From: Gigaspora rosea
Taxonomy: Eukaryota; Glomeromycota; Glomeromycetes; Diversisporales; Gigasporaceae
Direction: 5' to 3'
Length of the DNA: 64,000 nucleotides
Assembly: GCA_003550325.1 (NCBI GenBank)
Contig: QKWP01000105.1
Coordinates: 410,605-474,604 of the forward strand
Position 1 is the stretch's first letter. Every line of letters begins with the position of its first letter. The notes under the pieces were generated by a model. That model was not told where the DNA came from. It worked only from the letters and a program-made list of their open reading frames with translations, and ran no database searches. Both the position numbers and the translations under genes were made by a program. Positions 10,680 through 22,110 of this stretch are shown here, piece by piece.

Positions 10680-13600
10680 TTAATCATCAATGATTTCTTC
10701 GGTCTTTTCCACTACTTCCTCAATCCATTCTTCAATAACCTCTATAGTATCGTCATCTCGTCTGGAAGGTAAAACAATACCAGCATTTTCCCTTTCCTCT
10801 GACAACTCTTTTTCTACCCTCTTACGCCATGCATTCCATTCTTCCGTAAGGCGACGTCGATGCTTGATTTCCTCTTCAGACAACGCTTTCTTTTGTTCAC
10901 TTGTTAATAAACTCTTTGGTCGAGGTCGCCATAACAATTGTTTGAATTTCTTCAACAAATGTTTTTGTAATTGCGTACCCTTGAAATCCCATAAGATATA
11001 CCCATTTTCTATCTATTTTATTATAGAAAAATTGTTAAAATCTCATTTTGCAAGCACAACGATTATAAGTAGTAACTCTTTCTTAATGCTTACACTATGT
11101 CTCCAGAAGCTAGAACTGGTAATAACGTAACGGCCGGTAGGATCCCATTCAACGTCAGTGACGCCATAATGTTCTTGCGTGTTCATTAGTTGTAAACATG
11201 CAGCTGGATCGGCTTTTGCAAATTCCTTCTGATCAAGTGTCGTTTCAAAATCTAGATCCCAAAATTCTAAGTCAAAAGTTGTAGCAGAACGCAAAGTAGC
11301 CAAGATCACATGTCGACCTAGGGGTGACCAATAAATGGCGTTTGATGTTTTTTTTTCAAGAGTTTCTAGATAAATCATGTTAAAATTTGTTAGTTTATTT
11401 TTTTTAAAAAAAAATTATACTTATCAATTTGAAATTAGCAGTTCCAACTGAATCACCTTTGCCAGGTTTTGGTTTTTCAAGATAATAAAATGATACACTT
11501 GTCTTTAAGGTCACGCCACCTTGTGTTGGTTGACCATAATTGGGATCACTTGTTGTGATAATTGCAAAACGTTTACCCTTAGGCTCCCAAGAGAAAGCAA
11601 TTACTACATCTAAATGAAAAGTAAAAAAAATATTCAAAATATATTCTAAATAAGCTTATCTCTAAAAATTTAGGATAATATTACAAGTACCTTTTACTTC
11701 AATAACTTCAACGGGGATATCTTTTTCACGGACTCTAAAGATTTCAAGATTAGAGAAAGTTGACTTTTTGGTTTTTGTATGGCGGTCAACTTTGACGCAT
11801 AAAAAGTCACCATTTGATTGCCAATGTATTTTGCACTAAAAAGTTATTTCATGAAATTAATGCCTGTCTAATAAATATCTTCATATAATAGAAAGAATAT
11901 CTATGAACAAAAAAATTCGTGGCGTACATCTGTAACGTTAACCAAATTTCTTGTTCGTAAAATTTCTTTCGATGGAATATTCAATAAGGTCACACGAGCA
12001 GGTTGATTTCCTATTTCTGGTGTCCAGTAACTAAGTAGTTCCTCTTTTTGCTTCTTCTCTCCTGAATGTTTATCCCTTTCTTTTTCTTTATCAGAAGAAG
12101 GTGCCCACTCAAAATCAACTAAACCTTCGATCTTGATACTTTTATTACCAACTAACCCCATGCTAGGTGTTTCGTATACCGAAAGTGCTTGTTGCCCCTG
12201 CTGTCCTTGTTGTCCCTGTGTTACTCTAGCAAAGTACTTATCAGATGGCGACCACTTAAACATTGGCCATGTAATCTTGTTAGGAGTCCCGTCAGAGGAT
12301 AATGTTGACGACGGGAATGATCGAAGGAGATTACCACCATGAACATCCCAAATAATAATTTGACGTCCCTCATCCTCAGGACCAAACGGCGTGTCCGCTC
12401 CTCCATTAGGCCCGAGAGTAATCGGTTCATTACTCCGTGTAACAAGATATTTTCATTAGGTGAAAAATCTATAAGTTTGACACCTGATTGTACAAATCGA
12501 ATTATCTTGTTCCAGCTTGGTCCACCCCATAATGCAATGACTTGACGATGAAATGTCGCGAGGTAAGTACCTAAAGGAGACCATTTAACATATGTCTCCG
12601 TCCAATTCTGTAAAATAAAATAAAATAAAATAAATCGGTAATTTTGACAAAGGAAATCTGATATTACAGTACATGATATGGAGTGCTCCGTATTAAAAGG
12701 GCCCATTTTTACAATTTTTTGAAAAATGAGTTTTTATCAAATTCATGTAAATTTTGACATGACTGATATTTTTCAATTATTAATGAAAGTCGATTTGCAT
12801 AATAAAAAATCAAGATAATGTAAAAAGAAAAATTACATGAGGCTGCGTAGAGCCAACACGTCACGAGATTATCCGATAGTCACATGCCGTCTTTAACCAA
12901 TCAAAATAGTGAAATTTAATTAATCCCGGATCAGTCCGAAAATCAAAACAAGTGGTTAAGCTCGATTATCTCAAAATGAGATAAATGTAAAAATGGGCCC
13001 TTTTAATACGGAGCACTCCATATATGCTTACCATTCTTTTATGGACTTCTTCGGGAGGTTCTGTCTTTTTGTTCCAAAATATGGAAACAACATCGCCACG
13101 ATAAAGTACGAATTGATCGCGGGCTTGAGGATCAGTAAGCCAACTTCTCAAATGCTCCTGTTGAAATATAAATCTTAATTTGGAATTATGAATGAATAAA
13201 TTCACAAGTTGACATACTTTTTCCTTTTTTTCCTTTTTTTTTTTTGGGTTTTACAACCGGGCTTATCATTTATTAATTAATTATTTGAAATTTTAGAGTA
13301 CATTTTATAGTACAAAGATCAGCAAATTACATATAAGAATTAACCGACTCAGATTATCTGTGGCCTGAAGTTGGCTATAGTAGGACGGCAGTCCTTCATA
13401 GTCTTATTTTCCAGGTTTTAACCCCGGACTAACCGATCCACCACGCCTCTCAACGGCCTAGTCTCTCAGTAAACCCCGCCAGGAGTTCGTGACTTGATCT
13501 TCACTACGTCTCGTGACTTCGGTTAAGCAAATCGCAAACCCCGAGGGTTTTGGACGCAGCCTCAACGACCTGCTTGTTCGTAATAGGTCCGTCATGACTG

Positions 13601-14259
13601 CCGTCATTGACGTCCTGGGTCCCTGGTACCACGGTGTTGCAGTTCCCTATTACGCCCAGCTAAGCCTCTTCATAGAAAATTGATGTTCGCTGCCAACAAG
13701 ATTCGAGCCGGCGACCTTCCGATTTGCGACCTCGGAGCATAACCGCTATGCTATCGGACCCGAGGTCGACAAATTTTTCTTCTTCCGGTTCTTTGTACTC
13801 CTCTTCAATCTGTGAATATTTCTCAATATCCGTAAATCGGTTCACTGCAAGATGATGAGTTTTATCCATCGGATAACCATCATATTGTTTTATGGCCATC
13901 GCTGCTTGTTCAGGTGTTTCGAATTCAATGAAGAGAAACCTGAAAGTTAAAATGATCGATTTATAATGAACAATGGCAAGTTTATTCAGTATTTACCCTT
14001 TTGAAGTTAGGGTTTCGGTCTTAGGATCAGGGTCCATTGGCATATCGATATCCTTGATATTACCAGCATTCTTGAAAATTTTCCTGATAAATTTCAATAA
14101 TTTGTCTTTTTTACTCTCGTCGACCGTTGGCGCGTTGTCCACTACAATAATTGTATCAAATCCTTCTTCAAAAGGAACTTTATATTTTTCTTCAATATCA
14201 GAGAAATCAAGCTCTTCTATTGATTGTGGAAATTGCCTAGCATTATCAAAGCCTGGCAT
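10680..14259 (-). CDS. eIF3b: Translation initiation factor eIF3 subunit b (PRT1), 8 exons, apparent frame break
   Basis: Scaffold subunit of eIF3, which helps load mRNA onto the 40S ribosome. Inferred exons: 13997-14259, 13771-13939, 13032-13157, 11928-12607, 11691-11835, 11421-11609, 11094-11365, 10680-11012; all introns GT-AG, about 725 aa in total, close to fungal eIF3b. It begins [20 protein letters not shown]. An RRM (RNP2 TIIVVDNAP at about 36-44; RNP1 [13 protein letters not shown] from 88) is followed by [15 protein letters not shown], the propeller region ([56 protein letters not shown]) and [12 protein letters not shown] near the C-terminus, all hallmark eIF3b segments. Exon 4 is 1 base short: the frame changes at about 12438-12446, between SPNENIL and [13 protein letters not shown]. 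Either a sequence error or a damaged copy. Exon 2 ends at a weak donor beside a SINE. Confidence 0.92.
12679..13020 (+). mobile_element. 342-bp TA MITE, copy 2, inside eIF3b intron 3
   Basis: TA-flanked (12677-12678, 13021-13022). Ends TGGAGTGCTCCGTATTAAAA...TTTTAATACGGAGCACTCCA are perfectly inverted. The core matches copy 1 (9217-9558) very closely, so it is young. It lies wholly between the exon 3 donor (13031) and the exon 4 acceptor (12608). Confidence 0.9.
13224..13765 (-). mobile_element. tRNA-headed SINE (family 2), copy 1, at the eIF3b exon 2 border
   Basis: On the minus strand it begins CCTCGGGTCCGATAGCATAG. An A-box-like TAGCATAGCGGTTA and a B-box-like GGCTCGAATC follow at tRNA spacing. 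The body is relatively GC-rich and the element ends in an A-tract (T-tract 13219-13245 on plus). The flanks 'TCGACAAATTTTTC' (right) and 'TTGACATACTTTTTC' (left) look like a diverged target duplication. A second copy lies at 36609-37125 with the same head and body. It shares the orientation of the gene. Confidence 0.8.
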
Positions 14260-15247
14260 ATTGTCAATTGATCAAATTTACTAATAGATTGAACGCACAA
14301 ATTTTAACATTCCACATAGTGAACTTGATAAAATTCTGGTTAAAACATTGCTTAAGAATATTTTAATTCAGCAAATACATTACCAATTACAATTAAGTTT
14401 TACCAAAGATATTATATTATGTAGTGTTGCAATTTTAGGGATTTTTTTTTTTTTTTATAATATAATGTATATTAGATATGTGAGGTTTTTGGAGGTCCTT
14501 ACCAGGGCCGATGATTTTCTGCATTTCGCAGAAATCACGGAATTAGGTTGTAAACACGGAATGTATTAAGAATAGCACGCAGAAAGTAGGGATTTTTATA
14601 AATTATTTAGTTTTTTTATGTTCCAAAAATATAACTTCCGAAAAGTTCCGATGTAGAAAATAAATAAACGAGTGTTGTCGGACGAAAATTTTTGCAGAAT
14701 ATTCAAGATTTCTATATAACCAACGCAGAATTTATAAATGACCAACGCATAATTCACGCAGAAATTATGAATTTTAATGCAAAGAAATTTTGCAGAATTT
14801 GATTTTGTCACAATTTAGAGAAATAGGGATGAAAGTCAATATTTAGAAATACTTGTGTAATGTCCACACTGTTGTCTTTGGCTTCACTATATCGGGAGAA
14901 TTAATCTAACTCCACTTTATTGAGTTTTGAGATTTTACTCTTAGTTTCACAAAGTAATAAAGTGTTCGATAATTAATTGAATTAATTGATGAGTCGTAAA
15001 ATACTGATCTATTTGTGAAATTTCGTACTTTCAGTAAGAATTATTGATATAATATGCAGTGTATATACAAAAATATAATACGCGTTTCGTAGTATTTGTA
15101 TCATTGGTTTCGTTTGAATTGTTACGCAGGAAAGAAGAATGGTACAGAAATTTTACTTTCGCTATCTAATACTAAAATGTTTACTTTTCACTCTCAGTTA
15201 TATACTATTATATATACTTAAAAATAAAGTGATAGTAGACCAGCCAC
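14260..15247. promoter_or_regulatory. Divergent intergenic region between eIF3b and the SNF2 gene
   Basis: The two host genes start on opposite strands about 990 bp apart, so both promoters must lie here. The sequence is AT-rich with a T-tract near 14441-14457. No specific promoter element can be named with confidence. The short ORFs 14348-14569 and 14596-14811 show no features. Confidence 0.45.
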
Positions 15248-18200
15248 GTGATAGCGTCAATTTATAAAATGACGCGTATTAAATTTGATCAGAATAGGAA
15301 TAGTTACTCGTACTTAGAAATGCTCTGTAAATGTGGAAAAAATGCTAATCATTACGAGACAAAAAAAGAAGGTCCTAATAAAGGGCGCTGGTTTTACTCT
15401 TGCCCTCTTAGGAAATGTGGCTTTTTTCTTTGGGACGGACCCTCTACTTCAAGCACATCAGGCCAATCCGTAAAATCTGCCCCAAGGCCCCCAAGGCCTC
15501 AGAAAACTACAAATTTTTCTTCGTCTAGTACAACTTCCAATAATTCGACAACTTCCAATAATTCGTCCAATTTGTCAGCCGGAACTCCCACAAGCAGCTC
15601 GAGGATCCTTCCTGATTGGGGCAAGCAAACTGTTCAACCGAATAATGCCCAGAAAATTAAACAATTAGTCCCTCAACAGGATAAAGTGGATATATATTTT
15701 AGTATTTTCGACAAAAATAAATTCATCGTACGTGGTTATCATCAAAAACTAGTATTATTATGGAAAGAAATGCCAAATTCTCTCTTTAATGTGTCTGAAC
15801 GAGGTTGGGTGATGCCACTATCACAGTACCAGAATTGTATGCAAAAATTAAGGAATGTCAAGGATGTAAAAATGAATATCCATGAATTTCCACCATACGT
15901 TGTCAAATTATTTTGTGGCATAGATGATATTGAGGCTAAACGAAATGAAGCTGTACGTGAAATTCATGAAAGAATCCCATCTGAACTATGGGATACATTG
16001 ATGAATTTTCAGAAAGAAGGTGTGACTCAAGCAGTAATGAGGAATGGCCGTATTTTGCTTGGTGATGAGATGGGCCTCGGAAAGACTATTCAGGCTCTTA
16101 CTATCTGCAAGTTTTATGAATCTGAATGGCCAGTTCTGATTATTTGTCCATCAAGTTTAAGATTAACTTGGTGCAATGAAATTCAAAAATGGCTCGGAGT
16201 TAGGGAAAGTCACATTCAAGTTATATTTCATCTTAAAGATAAAATCAATCGTCCTACCCCCAAGTTCTTGATCACCAGTTACGATTGTGCAGCAAAAATA
16301 GGTGGTGACTTTGCTGATAAATTTAACATTGTTATAACTGATGAGGCGCATTATTTGAAGAATAAAGATGTATGTTACAAACACACCATGCTTGTGAATG
16401 GAAGTTATTGGCTTATTACTTGTTATTCCTCTCGAGGGTGTTTTTTCATGTGTATCCCCTTTCTAATTTCGTTTTGTATTGCTGTATTGATTATCAATAT
16501 CCATTTTTAGACAAAGAGGTCTAAAAGCATATGTCCTCTAATTCAAAACGCTACTCGAGCTCTTTTACTCACGGTTGGTCGAATTATACAATTTATTATT
16601 TATTGTTATTACTATATCATTAATTGGTGATGATTTACATTTATTACATTTATTGCGTTACGTAGGGAACGCCGGTAAGATTATTCGATTTTACTCGTTT
16701 ATCGCGTCATTTAATATAATTACTTTATTCTCAAAATTTTCGAATTTCAGGCATTATCAAAGCCTATTGAACTTTTTTCATTAGCTAATGCTCTGGACAA
16801 GACAACTTTTTCTACGTTCACACAATATGGTATAAGATATTGTAATGCTTCTAGAGGCCCATATGGTTGGGATTATTCTGGTGAGTTTTTATTTCGAGAT
16901 TTTTTAATAATTCCAATTGTTGATTTAAATATCATTGTACAATTACCTCTTCTTTTATTATAGGTTCCTCAAATTTGGAGGAGCTTCATTGGTTATTAGA
17001 ACGTACCATTTTGATTCGACGCCTGAAGGCTGATGTGGAGTTAGAATTACCACCTAAAACGCGTCAAATTGTTCACATTGGTGAGATATAAAATGTGACT
17101 ATTAATGGTTATCTTTGTTATTTATAATATGAATATTAAATATATAAATCAATATATATACACATTAGATATTTCAGCTACTGCTAAAAGGGAAATCCGA
17201 ACAATGAAAAAGGAGTCTGAAGAACTTTATAGGATTGCACAGAGATCAAGCGGGCAAATGAAGAAGGATGCTGAAATGAAAGGAAAAGCATTATTGGTGC
17301 AAATGGTAAAAATTATGTGTAAATCTAAAAACAATTTGATGCATTATAATAATTGCATTTGTTTTTTAAGTGGGCTGAAACCGGTCGTTCAAAAGCTCCT
17401 GCAATTCAAGAGTATTTATCTGAGATATATGAAAATTCAGAAAAGAAATTTATTGTGTTTGGACATCATTTGGAAGTTCTTGACGCAATCACTGATTACT
17501 TTTCGGCCAAACTTAATGTGCGTCTTTTTTTTCATTTTCAAGTATTGACGCACGACGTTTCGATCTTACCGCAGCTGTTTGTTTTTTAGGCTAAATTTAT
17601 TCGTATTGATGGCAACACTAATCAACACCATCGTCAGGCTTTATGTGATCAATTTCAAGAAGACAAAAAAACACGGATAGCTGTTCTTTCTCTTACGGCA
17701 GCTAGTACTGGTTTAACACTTCATGCAGCCGATCTGGGTATATGTCTATTATAAGTTATACGTTTAAAATTCATTTCTTAAAATCATTTCTTAACCTTTT
17801 TTTTTAGTCATATTCGCAGAATTATTTTGGAATCCGTCCACTTTATTGCAAGTAAGTATATATTTATGAATATTCTAATTTCTATATTTATGAATATTCT
17901 AATTTCTCATATATCATAATTTTCACAACCATTATACTACTATTTCGCGTAGGCCGAAGATCGCGCACATGTTGGTGTTCTTTTTCAGTCATTTTAACCT
18001 ACTGTAATAAGTAACCCGAAAATATGTTAGAAAATTAATGTTCATATAAATCGTATAGAGAATTGGACGTCGAGGTAGCGTTGATATCAAGTATATGCTT
18101 GCTAAAGACACTTCAGGTTAAAACAATAATTATGATTTTCCACAGGCTATCAGTCTCTTGATCGAATATTAAATAAATATATACTTGCTCATATTACAGA

Positions 18201-18861
18201 TACTATTCAATGGCAATTAGTGCGTTCAAAACTTCGAGTCGTTGGTAAAATGTTAGACAATGATTTCGGTAAAGTCACAATGGACGAGGGAACTTCTTTT
18301 GGTGCCGCGGCACCCGACATTCTTTCCTGGTTTGTACAAGCTGATGAATCAAATAATCCCCCGCTTGACGATAACATTGAGGTATCACAGAATGTAATAG
18401 ATGTTGACAAACCAATTCCAAAACTGCATGATTATACGGAGATATTAGATATTGACAAATCCAATCAACAACTGCAAGATGACAATACTGAGATATTACA
18501 GGATGAAATAGACATAATAGATCTTGCCGAATCCATTCCAAAACTACAAGATGATGCAGAATACGATGAATCTATTTGGCAGTGTTGGGATCAGAAAGAT
18601 TACAGTACTCATTGGTTAAAATACACTAACTTTGGAATTATGCCACCGGACTATGTCATATCAGATCCAGGATACAAAGAATATATTTCGCAATTCTCAA
18701 AACCTTCATCTTCAGTGGTTTCTCCATGCACCACGTTTTCACGTCGTGATAATAGCGATAATAATAACAAGGATTTGAATCTCACATCTCACCCTTCACT
18801 CAAACGCGGACTGGAAGAAGCTTTTCATTCACCTTTATCGAAAAAACCTAAACGTGAATGA
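15248..18861 (+). CDS. SMARCAL1/ZRANB3-type SNF2 annealing helicase with N-terminal GRF zinc finger, 12 exons
   Basis: Likely a nuclear ATP-driven DNA-rewinding enzyme acting at stalled forks. Inferred exons: 15248-16369, 16511-16573, 16666-16674 (9 nt), 16751-16880, 16964-17080, 17178-17305, 17371-17517, 17590-17737, 17808-17851, 17953-17970 (18 nt), 18059-18116, 18200-18861; all GT-AG, about 881 aa. GRF zinc finger at 27-63 (Cys27, Cys29, Cys52, Cys57; GPNKGRWFYSCP, CGFFLW). A HARP-like region follows (VDIYFSIFDKNKFIVRGYHQ, GWVMPLSQY). SNF2 core: GDEMGLGKT at 272-280, DEAH at 365-368, TGTPALSKPIELF across three exons, GWDYSGSSNLEELH, IRRLKADV. Helicase C: IVFGHHLEVLDAI, LTAASTGLTLHAAD, ELFWNPSTLLQAEDRAHRIG. 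The acidic tail has SUMO-interaction-like VIDVD, ILDID, IIDL and ends KKPKRE (possible NLS). Start could be Met1 or Met8. No break seen. Confidence 0.9.
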
Positions 18862-21023
18862 ATCATTTATTTATATTTACATAAATAAAAATTTTCATAT
18901 TTCCCTGCTGGTATTAGGATTGCAAAATTTCTGAACATTTGATGTGTTTTAGTAGCTTTGTTTAACTAATATCAGTCCAAAGATTTATTTTATTTTTTAA
19001 CAATATGATGCATTTAATAACAATCTATGCTTTCTATTTCGATCCTTTAACTTGTTGAAATAGATACGTATGATAAATTATACATTGTATTTCTATGCAT
19101 AATATTTACAGAATTCTTTATCATAATCTAGATAGGGCCTGCGCGGATCTATTTATTTTTTGCACGGCCCGTAAAAATAAAATTGTTTTAAAAGAGATCG
19201 GCTTTTGGCCCGCTTTTTACTGTTTTTAAAAAAATTTTTAATTTCGGCAGATTTCTTAATAAAATTTAATTGATGCCCACCCATAAGAGTACTCCTCTAC
19301 AGAGATATTCCGAGTAGTGAAGGTAGTGACCAAAAGTAATGTATCAATAAATGAAATTAAAACATGACAAATTTAATTTCTTAACATATAATTTTTATAT
19401 ATTCCCAAATATATAATATGCATTATTAATTAGATTAAATACCGAAAGCGATAATTCATTTAATTATATTCACACTATAATTAAAATTGGTTTATACTGT
19501 ATATATTGTTGTATATATGATATATATTTAAGTAATTTTTAAAAATATAATTTTTCGTTAAAAACTCTAATTCAACAACTTGCGCTAGATGCTTGGTTTA
19601 TCTCGCGTGGCGTATTTCTATTTTTAATACCATTTTTCTGGTACCAGCTTATGAAGCATAAAAAAACTTTAACCTTTTATTGTTATACGGGCATGTGTTT
19701 AAATGATACCGCGTCCAACACTTGTAGAGGCCATTCTTTTATGGGGGGTACCATATTATTATGGACGCTTTTTAAAAATTTATATCAAGCTAAAATAAAC
19801 ATAATATCAATTTACAAATTATATAATAAACTTAAACAAAAAATGATCATAAAATTTTATGCAGTACTTTTTAAAATAATTAAAAAATAGAATTATTATT
19901 AATATCATTCAGGATGGTTTCACTAATCACCATCCCATGATTATCATATATAACTGATGTCGATCATCAGTGATAATCAATTTTTTTTTTTTTTTTAGTT
20001 TACTTTATTTATTTTTAGATAATAGCTAGTGAAGCCGTTATTGAAGTCATTGCTATTGGAATTATTGTAGAAGTTGTCATCAAAGTCTGTGGATTTCATG
20101 TTATTGGTGTCATGATCATTGGTGATTGTAATTTCGCCAGCATGGCGGACATTTGATTTGATTGGCTTGAAGATCACTAGGTTACACAATATAAAAAAAT
20201 TTTTTATAGTAACCCTTACTATGAAAAACCACATTGTCAATTGGCAACTTGTGGTTTCACATAATAAAAATTTTTTTAAACACATTATAGTGTTCTTTAA
20301 CTCTTTGTATATCTTATGTAAAAAAAGATCAGTATAGATCAAATATCTCTAAAAACTATTTAAAGGTGAATTTAGACAAGAAATCTGGTATATACCGAAT
20401 ACTTAATTGGGTATTAACACACATTATAAGCCACTTCCAAAGTAATTTATCACAGATATTTTGTGGTTTGACTTGTGAATTTACGAAGTAAGCTCAGAGT
20501 ATTCGAATTATTTAATCAAATACCTTTCTTATTGTTATTAGAATACGCATAGATTTCTATTGTCATTTTCAGTAAATTTTTTTGACAAATATTTTAACAT
20601 AATTTATATCATTTTTTATAACAATTCTTTCTCGTATTAGATACCACTCTCTCTATTACTGTATCATGTCTCATATCATAAATTCAGAGATCTGGCATTT
20701 GTGGTTTTATTTATTGTCAGATTAACAACAATATCGTTAATAGGCTTGTTTTTATTATTTACAACTAGCATGAGTTATAATTCTTTTCTCAATTATTTTG
20801 TCATTTTTCTGATGAGATAATGAATTCAAATTTTAAACAGTCTTCTCCAGATTACACCTGTGGAATCATATTCGCTACAATTTATTACAGTGCATGGATT
20901 TTTTTTTTTATTTTTCCAATCTAGGAAGTTAATTAAAATATTTAATTAATTTTCAAATTATTTTTTTAATGTGTTATTTTATAGGCAATTTTTTTGTTCT
21001 TGATATGCATAGGAGCCATTTGG
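18862..21023. other. Intergenic, no convincing gene
   Basis: AT-rich. A T-tract at 19981-19997 precedes a stretch whose minus strand has an Asn/Asp-rich ORF (20342-19995) made largely of AAT/GAT-type triplets; it looks like triplet-rich DNA or old retroposon debris rather than a gene. 'GATTATCACTGATGATCGAC' near 19960 is imperfectly palindromic. Confidence 0.4.
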
Positions 21024-21195
21024 ATATTCCTTCTATGTTCATTTGCTCAGGCATGTGATATTTCTTCTACGTTCATTTGCTCAGGCATGTGATATTATTT
21101 CTTCTATGTTTATTTGCTTAGGCATGTGATATTCCTTCTACGTTCATTTGCTCAGGCATGTGATATTCCTTCTATGTTCATTTGTTCAGGCATGT
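21024..21195 (+). repeat. Minisatellite, 5 units of about 34 bp
   Basis: Units read GATATTCCTTCTATGTTCAT followed by TTGCTCAGGCATGT, with T/C changes and small length differences. High identity suggests recent expansion. No coding context. Confidence 0.9.
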
Positions 21196-21659
21196 ATTAA
21201 TTAACTTGATTGAAATAATGGTTAAAAACTGCAATTAATCTAACTTTTTTGTATTTTTAGCCTTTAATTTGTGGAATATTGGTATCAGAAAACAAGTTAA
21301 CAATACCTCAAGTTACAATAGATTATTAAAAACCTGCAATACAATGTAGTTATTTTTTTGAGCATAGACTTAAAGGTATGTCTTGAGTTAATTTATTTAA
21401 ATTTTTATTTGAGTTAATTATCCAAATTATTTTTCGAGTTTTAAAAGTTAAATTACTATTTACAAAAGCAAACATATTTCATATTTCAATAGGCAAAGAA
21501 AAGCTTATTTCACAAATTTGAATATGACTTGCGAGCTATAACATAGTATTTTATAATAAAAATGGAATTAACTTAGATAACCAATATTTATAATTAAAAG
21601 TTATATTTTTTAAAATGAATAGAAAGAAATTTGATAATTATAAACCATTTTAAGGAATT

Positions 21660-22110
21660 GAATACCATCTACGCAGCAATTTCAGAAGCATTCTATATCC
21701 TTGTGTTCAGTAAACTTCGGCAATGAAAATTTTTGAATATCTTGGTAAATTTATTCGAAGAGTTTAATTTAATGTCTTTGGCTAATTTAAAATTAAAGCT
21801 TGTTTATATATATTTTAATCGATAGTGATTACAATGAAGGCATTAATAGTACGGTTAATCAACTAATTTATTGAGCAGATATTCTAGCTACAGATATGGA
21901 ATTAAGATTGAAAAGGATGAAAATAAGGTATTTAATTATTTAAAATCTGCTGAAATAAAAATTTTTAACAAAATATATTAAGTTGGTTATTGTTATAATT
22001 TAGAAATTAGAGTTGACTAAAATCTGCTGTGGCTAAAAATAATATGGAGATTTTTAAAATTGCCATTTGTTATTGTCACAGAATTGGTGTAGAAAAGGAT
22101 AGATAATTTC
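21660..22110 (+). pseudogene. Decayed Sel1-repeat gene fragment
   Basis: Scattered frames on the plus strand encode Sel1-like phrases: YSSYRYGIKIEKDENKVFNY then LKSAE near 21875-21960, and AICYCHRIGVEKD near 22060-22100. The Sel1 consensus (GYCY..GIGVEKDE.KAF.YY.KSAE) is widely expanded in Rhizophagus signalling proteins. Several frame changes and stops interrupt it, and no start or kinase domain is present. A neutral relic. Confidence 0.55.

Noticed and set aside
10690-11130. 146-codon plus-strand ORF, Ser-rich
   Set aside because: Antisense shadow of the eIF3b C-terminal exons.
12221-12706. 161-codon minus ORF spanning eIF3b intron and exon
   Set aside because: It is the exon 4 frame read through the intron and past the frame break; not a separate gene.
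19995-20342. 115-codon minus ORF, Asn/Asp-rich tail
   Set aside because: The tail follows triplet-rich DNA and the front is low-complexity hydrophobic; there is an adjoining T-tract and no domain.
21024-21195. CRISPR-like direct repeats
   Set aside because: Units are contiguous and lack unique spacers; a eukaryotic minisatellite.
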